This document shows positions 24,682 to 32,959 of a stretch of DNA of 64,000 bases, one piece after another. Position 1 is the first letter of the stretch; each line of letters opens with the position of its first letter. The notes below the pieces were generated by a model, which made no database searches, was not told where the DNA came from, and saw only the letters and a list, made by a program, of their open reading frames with translations. Source of the stretch: Paenibacillus sp. 1781tsa1 (GTDB lineage: Bacteria; Bacillota; Bacilli; Paenibacillales; Paenibacillaceae); assembly GCF_024159265.1 (NCBI RefSeq), contig NZ_JAMYWY010000001.1, positions 558,001 through 622,000 on the forward strand. Direction: 5' to 3'. Both the position numbers and the translations under genes were made by a program.

Positions 24682-27015
24682 TTAGCTTGCGCAAGAATCA
24701 CATTCTTCAATGGTTAATGCCCGGCTACGAACGTAATACGTCGATTTCATGCCGGCTCTCCATGCGTGCAAGTGCAGTTCCAGGAATTCCGTTGCTTTAA
24801 TATCCGGACGAACATACAGGTTGAAGCTCTGTCCCTGATCGACGTGGCGTTGACGGGCAGCAGCCATATTGATGGAAGCATGTTGATCCACCATGAACGC
24901 TGTTTTGTAGTACCAGATCGTTTTTTCGGACAGATCAGGTGCCGGGTTGGCAATCTTGTATGTCGTTTTCTCTTCATAGGACAACAGTTCGTAAAGCGGA
25001 TCAATGCTGGCTGTTGAACCTGCAATGATGGACGTTGAACCATTTGGTGCAATGGCGAACAACCAAGCGTTACGTACACCGTTTTGCTGAACTTGGGCTT
25101 GCAGTTCTTTCCATTGTTCCGTTGTAACGAATTCGCCTACGCGCTCACCAGTCGTGTATTCCCGTTGGTCGAAGTATTTGCCTGTTTGCCAATCGGAACC
25201 TTGGAATTTCGGATAATGTCCTTTTTCCTTGGACAGCTCCATGCTGGCTTTCACGAGCAGATAGTTAATTTTTTCATACAGATTATCGTTATATGTGACT
25301 GCTTCTTCCGATTCCCAACGAATGCCTTCAAGAGCAAGCAGATGATGAAGTCCGAAGGTTCCCAGACCAACTGCACGGTATTGACTGTTGGTGTATTGGG
25401 CTTGCAGCACTTCAATGTTGTTGATATCGATAACGTTGTCCAGCATACGAACCTGAATCGGTACCAGACGTTCCAATACATCATGAGGTACAGCACGTGC
25501 CAAGTGAATGGAGTTCAGGTTGCAGACTACGAAATCGCCAGGTACTTTGGATATCACGATACGGGTTTGTCCATCCTTGGTTACGAGCTCTTCCTTTTCA
25601 ACTACAGTCGCAGATTGGTTCTGCATGATTTCGGTACAAAGGTTGGAAGAGTACACCATGCCGTGTGCACTGTTCGGGTTCGAACGGTTAACGGTATCCC
25701 GGTAGAACATGTAAGGCGTACCCGTTTCCAGTTGGGATTTCATAACACGTTTCATAATATCAATCGCCTGAACCGTGATACGGGACAAGAGCGGATGGTT
25801 GACCGCTTCCTCATATTTCTCACGGAACGCGCCTGCGCCTACGGACTCATCATAGAAATCTTCCAGTCCGAGTGCACGACCGTTCTCATCTTTCCAGCCC
25901 ATCACTTTTTTCGTTTCGTGCGGGCAGAACAGACTCCACTCACCGCGGCTGGCTACTCGCTCCATGAACAGGTCAGGCAGACAGATCCCGTGGAATACGT
26001 CATGTGCACGCATCCGTTCGTCACCGTTGTTCAGCTTCAGATCAAGGAAGGCCAGAATGTCTTTGTGGAAGACGTCCAGATATACGGCAATGGCACCTTT
26101 ACGTGTACCAAGCTGGTCTACGCTGACCGCTGTATTGTTCAGTTGGCGAATCCAAGGGATTACACCGGAACTTGTGTTTTTGTGTCCACGAATATCTGAT
26201 CCACGAGCTCTGACTTTACCAAGGTAAACGCCGATGCCGCCGCCCATTTTGCTCAGACGGGCTACATCTGTATTGGAATCGAAGATACCTTCAAGTGAGT
26301 CGTCCACAGTATCAATGAAGCAGCTGGAGAGCTGTCCAGCCACTTTTTTGCCCGCATTGGACATCGTAGGTGTAGCTGCTGTCATATACATGTTGCTCAT
26401 CGCCCAGTAAGCTTCCTTAACGAGATCCATACGTTTCTCAGCAGGCTCCTGATGCATCAGGTACATCGCAATAACCATGTAACGCTCTTGAGGCAACTCC
26501 ATTACTTTTCCGTCAAAATCGTGAGCAAGGTAACGTTCTGCCAGTGTGAGCAAGCCGATGTAATCGAAGAGCAGATCGTTGCGATAGTCAATGCACTCCG
26601 CAAGTTCGTCGATCTGTTCTTTGGTGTAACATTCCAGCAATTCCTCACGGTAGATGCCTTTTTTCACGAGATCTACAAGAAGAGGGTGAAATGCCCCATA
26701 AGGCTCGTCCGGGTAAGACTTGTATCTGCGGTTGGTCGCCGCTTTTTTGTACAGGGAAGTGAGCAGGGAGCGTGCCGCTGCAAATTTCCAGTTAGGCTCC
26801 TCTTTGGTTACCAGTTCCAGTGCGCTCATCATAAAAGCGTTGCTGATCTCGTCTCCGGTAACTTCGTCACGGCGGAGCTTGCTGTTTACCCCGCGTACCA
26901 GACGTTCCTTGTCGAGCATGTCCAGTCCTTCCAGAATACGGTCGGCATATACCGAGATGCGCATATCATCAAAGGCAAGCTGGCGGTTGTTCGGCTTGGT
27001 CACAACTTGTGGCAT
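24682..27015 (-). CDS. nrdA: Class Ia ribonucleotide reductase, alpha (catalytic) subunit
   Basis: About 777 residues. Active-site cysteines are seen in LSSCFIDTVDD, SSNLCTEIMQ (thiyl-radical Cys) and VVCNLNSIHLARAV. The finger-loop asparagine/glutamate region is in SNLCTEI. The redox-relay C-terminus ends ECDSCAS (CxxC). The IAPNGSTSIIAGSTASIDP phosphate-binding loop is intact. The N-terminus is short (NNRQLAFDDMRIS...), so the allosteric ATP-cone is partial or absent. ATG 27015 is taken because SD GAGGAA lies directly upstream; the ATG at 27036 has no SD. It reduces ribonucleoside diphosphates together with NrdB. Confidence 0.95.
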   Translation of the reverse strand: MPQVVTKPNNRQLAFDDMRISVYADRILEGLDMLDKERLVRGVNSKLRRDEVTGDEISNAFMMSALELVTKEEPNWKFAAARSLLTSLYKKAATNRRYKSYPDEPYGAFHPLLVDLVKKGIYREELLECYTKEQIDELAECIDYRNDLLFDYIGLLTLAERYLAHDFDGKVMELPQERYMVIAMYLMHQEPAEKRMDLVKEAYWAMSNMYMTAATPTMSNAGKKVAGQLSSCFIDTVDDSLEGIFDSNTDVARLSKMGGGIGVYLGKVRARGSDIRGHKNTSSGVIPWIRQLNNTAVSVDQLGTRKGAIAVYLDVFHKDILAFLDLKLNNGDERMRAHDVFHGICLPDLFMERVASRGEWSLFCPHETKKVMGWKDENGRALGLEDFYDESVGAGAFREKYEEAVNHPLLSRITVQAIDIMKRVMKSQLETGTPYMFYRDTVNRSNPNSAHGMVYSSNLCTEIMQNQSATVVEKEELVTKDGQTRIVISKVPGDFVVCNLNSIHLARAVPHDVLERLVPIQVRMLDNVIDINNIEVLQAQYTNSQYRAVGLGTFGLHHLLALEGIRWESEEAVTYNDNLYEKINYLLVKASMELSKEKGHYPKFQGSDWQTGKYFDQREYTTGERVGEFVTTEQWKELQAQVQQNGVRNAWLFAIAPNGSTSIIAGSTASIDPLYELLSYEEKTTYKIANPAPDLSEKTIWYYKTAFMVDQHASINMAAARQRHVDQGQSFNLYVRPDIKATEFLELHLHAWRAGMKSTYYVRSRALTIEECDSCAS

Positions 27016-27145
27016 GAATATTCCTCGCTTTCGCATGTTTAAGAGATAAATTGGAGAAATTCTTTATATAAAGAATTGAGTGTCTTTCTTACGGTGAGAA
27101 AAAGAAATAGGGTTGCGTTTTGCGGACTGAAACGGCGGCGACAAA

Positions 27146-27448
27146 TCATGTCTTAAATCGCTCAACTTGAGCGCACAAAGCAGCACAATGCAGAACATGC
27201 TCATATAAAAAGCATTCTCCCGCCTCGCGGCTGAAAATGCCCATGGATGCTCTGGCTTCCTTACTGTCTTGGAGGTTCAGGAATATCGACAGAGAAGGGT
27301 GCTTATGTAAGCTTTTGTCTATATGCAGATGTGCCTGTAGTTTGAGGATACCGGATGCAGTCCAAACAGCCCCTTTAACCTCGGTGTCAACTCTGTTTCG
27401 AGAAAGCGATTTACACCTACAGGGACGTGCCTTTGGAGGTGATTTCAT
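27146..27448 (-). CDS. Small HPr-like protein upstream of nrdA (tentative)
   Basis: A 100-residue frame on the nrdA strand, ending 130 nt before nrdA. The segment LSIFLNLQDSKEARASMGIF, followed by S-R-E-A-G, resembles the second half of HPr (strand, then AKSIMGI helix, then an xxG turn). The spacing to the end fits a HPr fold of about 85 residues. The active-site G-L-H-A-R-P is not conserved: the matching position reads SGILKLQAHL, so no phosphorylatable His15 is evident. No good SD precedes the ATG. It is either a degenerate regulatory HPr paralogue or a chance frame in the long nrdA leader. Confidence 0.4.
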   Translation of the reverse strand: MKSPPKARPCRCKSLSRNRVDTEVKGAVWTASGILKLQAHLHIDKSLHKHPSLSIFLNLQDSKEARASMGIFSREAGECFLYEHVLHCAALCAQVERFKT

Positions 27449-27502
27449 CCTGTTTTTCGCGAGAATGCAGAAGCTGACTATTAGAAGCGGAGAAATCTAG
27501 TG

Positions 27503-27550
27503 TTACTACATTTTGTAGCTGTCAACATACTGTAACCCAACATATTGTGT
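27503..27550 (-). promoter_or_regulatory. Tandem NrdR boxes for the nrdAB operon
   Basis: ACCCAACATATTGTGT (27535-27550) matches the 16-bp NrdR consensus (acaCwAtATaTwGtgt) at 14 positions. TTACTACATTTTGTAG (27503-27518) matches at about 10, including most of the core. The starts are 32 bp apart, about three helical turns, as is standard for NrdR pairs. On the minus strand the better box lies in the spacer between TTTACA and TACAGT, a plausible promoter. NrdR-(d)ATP would repress nrdAB here. Confidence 0.65.
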
Positions 27551-27690
27551 TTGTAAAGTGGGCAGAACCAGTAAAACGTAATTCCGAGTATACCATTTAA
27601 GCCAGGAATCCGCAAAGGAAAAGGACTGGAAGATTTGAAGAATTATCAAAAAAAAATTTTGACCAATTCCAATGACGTCTTCACGTCAGT

Positions 27691-27720
27691 TTGAATTGTA
27701 ACGTATTCAACTGGTAAAAT
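27691..27720 (+). promoter_or_regulatory. Predicted promoter of the thiamine-binding protein gene
   Basis: TTGAAT (27691-27696), 18 nt, TAAAAT (27715-27720), about 70 nt before the start codon. Confidence 0.4.
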
Positions 27721-27790
27721 AAAAGGAGTCAAATTTCGACTAAAATAAGCGGCAGCGGTTGTTCACGGGGCCCAGAGGAGGCGGAGCAAA

Positions 27791-28117
27791 ATGGCAATAG
27801 CAGAAGTGACTGTCATTCCAATCGGAACGGGTACAACGAGTCTAAGCAGTTATGTGGCAGACATGCAAAAGGTATTGGAACATCAACGGGGCATTACATA
27901 TCAGTTAACTTCCATGAGCACCATTATTGAGGGACCGCTTAACGAGATCTTTACAGCAATTGCGGCTCTGCATGAAGCGCCGTTTTTGTCAGGAGCTCAG
28001 CGTGTTTCCACATCCGTCAAGATTGACGACCGTCGTGATAAACCGGATGCCTCTAGTATACAGAAGTTACAATCGGTTCAGGATAAACTGATGTCACTTC
28101 AGGCAAGACCCAATTAA
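27791..28117 (+). CDS. MTH1187/YqgV-family thiamine-binding protein
   Basis: A 108-residue ferredoxin-like fold protein (Thiamine_BP, DUF77): IAEVTVIPIGTGTTSLSSYV at the start, the GITYQLTSMSTIIEGPLNEI segment and a C-terminal RVSTSVKIDDRRDK strand. This arrangement is conserved in MTH1187, YkoF-like and B. subtilis YqgV proteins, which bind thiamine or related compounds in the cytoplasm. SD GAGGAGG is 8-10 nt upstream. Monocistronic, with a terminator following. No TPP riboswitch is visible in the leader. Confidence 0.88.
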   Translation: MAIAEVTVIPIGTGTTSLSSYVADMQKVLEHQRGITYQLTSMSTIIEGPLNEIFTAIAALHEAPFLSGAQRVSTSVKIDDRRDKPDASSIQKLQSVQDKLMSLQARPN

Positions 28118-28161
28118 CAAAGCTCCACGTCAGCGAATTAAATTAAATAGTCTATCATCAC

Positions 28162-28195
28162 ACTGCAAGTTCCGATCCGGGGCTTGCAGTTTTTT
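28162..28195 (+). terminator. Intrinsic terminator
   Basis: ACTGCAAG pairs with CTTGCAGT, followed by T6; it ends the thiamine-binding protein transcript. Confidence 0.85.
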
Positions 28196-28345
28196 GCATT
28201 CAGCCAGCGGTTCGGAGTAAGGCATTCTCGCACAGAATCTTTCAACACTTCGTTGTAGATGCCGTGTCTTTCAACAAGATTCCACATATTTTATAGCATA
28301 CTGTCAAACTTTGTCGGCGGTACCATAGAGGAAAGGAGGGAGGCA

Positions 28346-28714
28346 ATGCCCTATAGTACAGGTCTTCTCTATAACTCACCAACAGGGGCGGATCGTGCCA
28401 CTCAATTAATTGTGACCTGTTTGAATGATTCTCTCAATATTTCATCCAATATCGAGCTTCAGGTCTTTCGTTGGGATACTTCCCAGACGGCACGTATTCC
28501 AATCGGTCATGATCTGTTCCAGTTAGGTCCCCAAGTGTCCAAAACTTTGTTATATACACTGAACACAGCGGATTATTTTGAGGTGCAAAGCGATTTTTTT
28601 AGTGCGACCAGCACGTTGATCCAGGCTTATAGTTTGGACTCTGTAGGCAATGTTACACAGCGTGTGTTGCAATCCGAGATGGTATGGATCGACCGATTTA
28701 CCAATATTCCATAA
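28346..28714 (+). CDS. Hypothetical protein upstream of the Asp-box protein
   Basis: 122 residues from ATG 28346, chosen because SD AAAGGAGGGAGG lies at 28333-28343; the frame upstream to 28259 has no SD. The sequence (YNSPTGADRATQLIVTCLND, SSNIELQVFRWDT, VSKTLLYTLNTADYFEVQSD) suggests an all-beta sandwich with no signal peptide or membrane segment. I do not recognise a family. It is followed 25 nt later by the propeller gene with a similar SD, so the two form an operon and may work as partners, perhaps on the spore or cell surface. Confidence 0.65.
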   Translation: MPYSTGLLYNSPTGADRATQLIVTCLNDSLNISSNIELQVFRWDTSQTARIPIGHDLFQLGPQVSKTLLYTLNTADYFEVQSDFFSATSTLIQAYSLDSVGNVTQRVLQSEMVWIDRFTNIP

Positions 28715-28739
28715 TTTTAATAGACGGAGGTGAATGCGG

Positions 28740-29972
28740 ATGCCGGTTGTAAATATTACAGGGGCTCTGGGAGGTAACCAGTTTGAACCGTCGATTGCGG
28801 TGAACGAATTACTGCCCAATATAATGTGTGTTGTTGCTGTCGATACAAGTACCGGACCAACAAGAATCGGATTTTACCGCTCCATTGACGGTGGACAGAC
28901 CTGGTCGACCACGACCCTGCAGCAACCTGCCGGATACGATGGTGCGGAAGCCCCTACGATAGATTATACCTTTCCAAGCACATTCATTGTGACGGTGCAT
29001 GTATTTAATGGGGATGACGATGGAACCATTGTCAGCTATACGTCGTTTGATGATGGGGTGAATTGGACTCCGCCTGTGTTTGTTAACAGAGGTTACGGAC
29101 TGATTGTTCACAATGACGAACCGCTTGTTGCCTGTGATCGTACACCAGGCAGCCCGTACCGAGGGAATGTTTATGTGGGTTATACACCGCTGGCAACGGA
29201 GGCCTCTTCAATCTTTTTACAACGATCTGTGGATGTGGCTTCTACCTGGCAGATTCCAAGCCGAATCTCCAATCCAAGGGGCTTTCATGATCGGGCGACC
29301 ATCGGGGTTGGATTCACCGGGGAAGTCTATGCCGGCTACATCCTCACCGGTCCGGGCAGCGCGTATGCTTTACTGCGGATATCCTATGACGGGGGCGTTA
29401 CATTCCAGCCGCCTATAAGTAATCAGTCCACACTTATTGCCTCCGTTGTGCCATCACCACAGATTTTGCCTGTACCCAATTATGCATTTCGCGTTCAAAC
29501 CAACCTGAATCTGGCTGCAGATATATCCAATAGTATTTACAGTGGTAGAGTTTATGCGGTATGGAACGATGCCCGAAACGGGTATACCGATGTATTTATG
29601 TGTAGCTCACCGGATGGATTGCTCTGGAGTGAGCCGATGAGTATTACTGGGGCACCTGTGGGATCGCAGAATTTCTTTCCTTCCATTACCGTATCTCCAT
29701 TCACAGGAGTAATAAGGGTCATCTATTACACCAACCAGCTCGATGGTTTTCTGCTGGATGTTTATGTGGCGGAGTCGTTTGACGGGGGAGCAACGTTTAC
29801 GAATCGAAGACTCACCACAACTTCATTTAATCCAAACGGAAACTCGCCAACCCCGACGGTCCTCATTGGTGACTATATCACGGCTTACACCCAGGCACCT
29901 GATAATCTGGCCGCAGTATGGATGGCAACAACTCAGCCTACGGGAAAGCTGGATGTCTATTTTGGTTCATAA
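28740..29972 (+). CDS. Asp-box (BNR) repeat beta-propeller protein, sialidase-like fold
   Basis: About 410 residues with at least five Asp-box motifs (S-x-D-x-G-x-x-W/F): SIDGGQTWS, SFDDGVNWT, SYDGGVTFQ, SPDGLLWS and SFDGGATFT, spaced 60-80 residues apart. This predicts a six-bladed propeller as in sialidases and related glycan-binding proteins. I cannot see the catalytic Arg triad of sialidases with confidence, so enzymatic activity is not claimed. No signal peptide is visible. ATG 28740 is 9 nt from SD GGAGG (28726-28730), better than ATG 28734. A strong terminator follows. Confidence 0.75.
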   Translation: MPVVNITGALGGNQFEPSIAVNELLPNIMCVVAVDTSTGPTRIGFYRSIDGGQTWSTTTLQQPAGYDGAEAPTIDYTFPSTFIVTVHVFNGDDDGTIVSYTSFDDGVNWTPPVFVNRGYGLIVHNDEPLVACDRTPGSPYRGNVYVGYTPLATEASSIFLQRSVDVASTWQIPSRISNPRGFHDRATIGVGFTGEVYAGYILTGPGSAYALLRISYDGGVTFQPPISNQSTLIASVVPSPQILPVPNYAFRVQTNLNLAADISNSIYSGRVYAVWNDARNGYTDVFMCSSPDGLLWSEPMSITGAPVGSQNFFPSITVSPFTGVIRVIYYTNQLDGFLLDVYVAESFDGGATFTNRRLTTTSFNPNGNSPTPTVLIGDYITAYTQAPDNLAAVWMATTQPTGKLDVYFGS

Positions 29973-30000
29973 GATCGAGATGTGTCTATAAAATAAAGAC

Positions 30001-30038
30001 AAAAAGGCCAGCTTAACATTCATTAAGCTGGCCTTTTT
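30001..30038. terminator. Strong bidirectional terminator
   Basis: AAAAAGGCCAGCTTAA pairs perfectly with TTAAGCTGGCCTTTTT, between the convergent Asp-box and lipoprotein genes. Confidence 0.9.
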
Positions 30039-30056
30039 GTATACTCATTGAACAGT

Positions 30057-31181
30057 TTAATCGGCAACTACCAATGAAGCGCCAATCAATGTGGCGTTGG
30101 TGTAACCACCGCCAACATTTTCAAAAGAGAAGTTGGTAATTGGAGCACCGATAACAGTGGCATAGTCACCATCAAGTAAATCACCTGTCGATGCAGGGTA
30201 CATCGCTATAATATCATTTCCGTTTTCATCCATGACATGAACGATAGAGAAGGTCGCTCCGAGAGAGTTATCTTCTTCAACTGAAATAACTTCACCGTTG
30301 ACTTGCACGAAAGTAGTGTAATAGTTGGCCACATTTTTATTCAGGTGCCGGGTCGTTACATTGGCGTCAACGAGATTCTTCGCCTTTTTACGGAGTTCTG
30401 CCGTGCTGGCAGGGAATGCATCGCTATGCTTGTCAAAGAAATCATATGAAGCCTGCTCCATAAAGGCTGTATCTTCCGTAATGTACGGAGTTAACTCACT
30501 AAAGAAATCAGCAGCTGATGCTGTGGCAGATGAATCTCCAGTCGTTGCAGTTGGTGTTGTTTGCTCCAGAGGAGCAGTGATGCTTAGGGAATCCAAGATA
30601 TCTTTGATCTCGTCCTGATTATATGTATCTTTGGCATAGGTTAATGTCATGCTATACAGTTCTGTATTGGTTGGAATCAGATATTGGACAAGGACAACAT
30701 CTGTACCTGAGGAGTGCTTATACGTACCTTCCAATACACCTGCACTATATTCTTTATAAGGCTTGTTTGTGTAGCTGTTTTTTTTATAATCGGTAATGCC
30801 GATACTTGAACCGTTTTGTGTGTAATAATCAACCACATTATTAGCGTATTCTTCAGGATGGATTGAACCGGTTGAGCTGGCCTCAATCGTCAGATTCATA
30901 TTATCTGCAAATGTGGCTGATGAAGATTGGTCTGAAAAAGCAGCTTTAATGGATGGAACATTCATTTGACTTGTATCTACGCTTTGCCAGGATTCAGGAT
31001 AAGCAAAAGAAAATCCTTCTCCACTATATGTAGTGTATTTCGTAGCTTTTGCTTCTGTTGAGACAGTTTCAGTTGTCTGGGTTGCTTCTGGAGTTTGGCT
31101 GCTAGCTGTTGTATTTGTTTCTGAATTACCACAAGCGCTAAGCAATGCGGCTAGTGCCAAGATCGTAATAAGTTTCTTCAT
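30057..31181 (-). CDS. Lipoprotein with PsbP-like domain
   Basis: 374 residues. The signal peptide MKKLITILALAALLSAC ends in a lipobox (LSAC), followed by a Ser/Thr/Gln-rich linker of about 30 residues. Residues about 48-200 (YSGEGFSFAYPESWQ, a central NLTIEASS, IPTNTELYSMTLTYAKDTYN) resemble PsbP/DUF1795 domains found in many Bacillota lipoproteins. After a second low-complexity linker comes a domain of about 150 residues that I cannot assign (FFDKHSDAFPASTAELRKKA, then an OB-like strand set with VNGEVISVEED). Cell-surface location; function unknown. Confidence 0.8.
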   Translation of the reverse strand: MKKLITILALAALLSACGNSETNTTASSQTPEATQTTETVSTEAKATKYTTYSGEGFSFAYPESWQSVDTSQMNVPSIKAAFSDQSSSATFADNMNLTIEASSTGSIHPEEYANNVVDYYTQNGSSIGITDYKKNSYTNKPYKEYSAGVLEGTYKHSSGTDVVLVQYLIPTNTELYSMTLTYAKDTYNQDEIKDILDSLSITAPLEQTTPTATTGDSSATASAADFFSELTPYITEDTAFMEQASYDFFDKHSDAFPASTAELRKKAKNLVDANVTTRHLNKNVANYYTTFVQVNGEVISVEEDNSLGATFSIVHVMDENGNDIIAMYPASTGDLLDGDYATVIGAPITNFSFENVGGGYTNATLIGASLVVAD

Positions 31182-31560
31182 TATGTCTAATTTCTCCTAA
31201 TGTGCTTCCCATCGGCTGGGATTTTTTCTAAGGTCATCATTTCGTTTGGCATACTCAAGTCTAGATGGTGGGAATAAACTCCTTTCTACTTTATTAGTAA
31301 AATAATAACATAAATAAATACTTCAGTATTCATACTTACTAAAAAGGTAATTTAGCTGTATTTAACAAGTTGAAATCTAATAATATACCGTGTTGATATC
31401 GATCTTGAACGAGAGTACATACACTTGGTTGATGTAACCGTGTGTTTCATATATGACTTAAACGTATTTGAACATAACACCGTCAGACTTAAGAATTAAC
31501 TCTGTATGTATGTTCAATTAGAGAATAGTCTGTGGAAAAAAACAGCCCATTTTCGACCTG
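31182..31560. other. AT-rich intergenic region without a visible gene
   Basis: It carries the promoter region of the lipoprotein gene (-) and leads into the YjcZ promoter. I see no ORF or convincing RNA element. Confidence 0.5.
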
Positions 31561-31594
31561 AGCCCGGTCCCATGTGTGATCGATGCATATAGTG
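31561..31594 (+). promoter_or_regulatory. Shared promoter-like element upstream of yjcZ-like gene 1
   Basis: AGCCCGGTCC (31561-31570), 15 nt, CATATAGTG (31586-31594). The same decamer plus a CATA-type -10 recurs before the third yjcZ-like gene. CATAnnnTA resembles the sigma-K -10, but the -35 side does not fit well. Confidence 0.4.
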
Positions 31595-31625
31595 AACTGT
31601 ACCTCAAATCAAAGGAGGGGTTTAC

Positions 31626-31730
31626 ATGAGTGGAGTAGTAGGTGGATACGGCGGCGCATGGACATCGACTGGCGCGATTTTGGTTCTCTTTATCTTGTTG
31701 GTCATCATCTCTAAAGCATTCCTGATCTAA
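31626..31730 (+). CDS. YjcZ-family small membrane protein 1
   Basis: 34 residues: MSGVVGGYGGAWTSTGAILV followed by a hydrophobic helix LFILLVIISKAFLI. Gly/Tyr-rich head plus C-terminal F-I-L-L-V-I-I helix is the signature of the YjcZ family of sporulation-associated peptides. SD AAAGGAGGGG precedes the ATG. It is the first of three tandem paralogues. Confidence 0.9.
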   Translation: MSGVVGGYGGAWTSTGAILVLFILLVIISKAFLI

Positions 31731-31773
31731 TAAACCGTTTGGACCCTAATATATTAGTAAAGGAGGGTTCTAC

Positions 31774-31881
31774 ATGGGCAACGTAGTTGAAGGCGTTGGA
31801 TACGGCGGCTGGACATCGACTGGAGCAATCCTGGTTCTGTTCATCCTTCTCGTAATCATCACAAAATCATTCTGGGTATAA
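31774..31881 (+). CDS. YjcZ-family small membrane protein 2
   Basis: 35 residues: MGNVVEGVGYGGWTSTGAIL then VLFILLVIITKSFWV. It is nearly identical to its neighbour in the hydrophobic half. SD AAAGGAGGG lies 7 nt before the ATG. It is 43 nt after gene 1 and shares its transcript; a terminator follows. Confidence 0.9.
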   Translation: MGNVVEGVGYGGWTSTGAILVLFILLVIITKSFWV

Positions 31882-31890
31882 TAATGACGA

Positions 31891-31920
31891 GCCCTGCCGG
31901 GCAACCGGTGGGGTTTTTTT
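31891..31920 (+). terminator. Intrinsic terminator after yjcZ-like gene 2
   Basis: CCCTGCCGG pairs with CCGGTGGGG over a GCAA loop, followed by T7. Confidence 0.8.
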
Positions 31921-32076
31921 CTAGGGGACAAGCGTGATGAAGAGTCAGGAAGATAAGATAGCGTGTGGTTGAACGGAAGAATGGGTGGAATTCAAGTAAT
32001 GGAATGACGGAGTATGCTTCAAAAATGAGGAAGGTACCTAATGGCTAAACGCCCATTTTGTCAAAATGAGGGCGAT

Positions 32077-32111
32077 AGCCCGGTCCAGAGGTAGGCTGAA
32101 TACATAGCTTA
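32077..32111 (+). promoter_or_regulatory. Shared promoter-like element upstream of yjcZ-like gene 3
   Basis: AGCCCGGTCC (32077-32086), 16 nt, CATAGCTTA (32103-32111). It repeats the element at 31561, and GCCCATTTT is also conserved further upstream at both sites. CATAGCTTA fits the sigma-K -10 pattern CATAnnnTA. Confidence 0.4.
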
Positions 32112-32144
32112 GGGGTGTAGGCAAATGTTAAGGAGGAATGAACA

Positions 32145-32456
32145 ATGAGCGAAGTAAAACCGAATTCACCGAACGGACAGGGACACGTATACGGACATAT
32201 GGGAGGTTATGAGCATATGCAAGGATACCAATACACAGGTCATGAAATGCATGGGTATGGATATGGTTGTGGAACAATGCCAATGGGATATGGCTATGGA
32301 TACGGACACCATGCCAATCAGGCTCCAATGATGCACGGTTATCAACAGGGTTGTGGAGTATCCTATGGGCATGGCGGCGGAAGCTGGGGTTCCATGGGCA
32401 CGATTCTTGTTCTTTTCATCCTGTTGGTCATTATCTCCAAAACGATGTTCATCTAA
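32145..32456 (+). CDS. YjcZ-family protein 3 with a long Gly/Tyr/His-rich N-terminal domain
   Basis: 103 residues. The C-terminal 24 (MGTILVLFILLVIISKTMFI region) is the YjcZ hydrophobic helix. The first 75 residues are an extension rich in Gly, Tyr, His, Met and Gln (HGYGYGCGTMPMGYGYGYGH) with two Cys. Such low-complexity segments occur in spore-coat proteins and can bind metals or cross-link through tyrosine. SD AAGGAGG lies 6-7 nt before the ATG. It has its own copy of the promoter-like element and probably a mother-cell or spore-coat role. Confidence 0.85.
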   Translation: MSEVKPNSPNGQGHVYGHMGGYEHMQGYQYTGHEMHGYGYGCGTMPMGYGYGYGHHANQAPMMHGYQQGCGVSYGHGGGSWGSMGTILVLFILLVIISKTMFI

Positions 32457-32570
32457 GTATTTGTGAATGCAAGGAGAATTTGCTGATCGTGGGGCGTTAC
32501 CATAGGTGTTCTAAATAAACTCCGAGTTTAAGTTCCATGTTGGGGCATAACGTACCTATGATTTAGAAAG

Positions 32571-32608
32571 GGACAGCGTAGGATTTCATCCTGCGGTGTC
32601 CTTTTTTT
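32571..32608 (+). terminator. Intrinsic terminator after yjcZ-like gene 3
   Basis: GGACAgCGtAGGAT pairs with ATCCTgCGgTGTCC, followed by T7. Confidence 0.85.
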
Positions 32609-32644
32609 ATTAGAATTAAGTGAAGGAGCGTTGGGATTACTTGC

Positions 32645-32840
32645 TTTAACGAACTCCATAGGCTCTATTTCATAAAATTCTGCCATTTCACAAGTTTAAC
32701 GAATCGTAGGCGTCTTATTTCCTCAATCCGGGCATGTTTGGAGCCTATATTCATGAAGTGACATGGATTAAGTTGGCTGAGATTCGTTAGATTTTACATA
32801 GCACAGAAATCCTCAATATAAGGTGTACAGGATTCGTTAG
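32645..32840. repeat. CTAACGAA/TTCGTTAG repeat element (copy B)
   Basis: TTAACGAA occurs at 32646-32653 and 32696-32703; the inverse TTCGTTAG occurs at 32783-32790 and 32833-32840. It shares an exact 20-mer with copy A. No coding potential is seen. Confidence 0.55.
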
Positions 32841-32895
32841 CGTCTGGTGAGCGTAAACATTTGCTTTAGAATCTGGGGTTATTTGCAGAATTGGA

Positions 32896-32959
32896 GAAGT
32901 AAGGAAGTAAGGAAGTAAGGAAGTAAGGAAGTAAGGAAGTAAGGAAGTAAGGAATTAAG
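32896..32959 (+). repeat. 8-bp tandem repeat (GAAGTAAG)n, 7 perfect units plus one variant
   Basis: GAAGTAAG repeats seven times from 32896, followed by GAATTAAG. It lies in a gene-free stretch (32609-33617) and is likely length-variable between strains. Confidence 0.95.

Noticed and set aside
25084-26199. Long plus-strand frame (371 codons) across nrdA
   Set aside because: It is antisense to a clear, full-length nrdA and has no SD or recognisable domain.
27015-27500. Cobalamin riboswitch in the nrdA leader
   Set aside because: I looked for the conserved B12-box GCCACTG on the minus strand and did not find it; class Ia reductases are also not expected to be B12-controlled unless a class II enzyme coexists.
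28740-29972. Active sialidase
   Set aside because: Asp-boxes show the propeller fold only; I could not identify the Arg triad, Tyr/Glu pair or a secretion signal.
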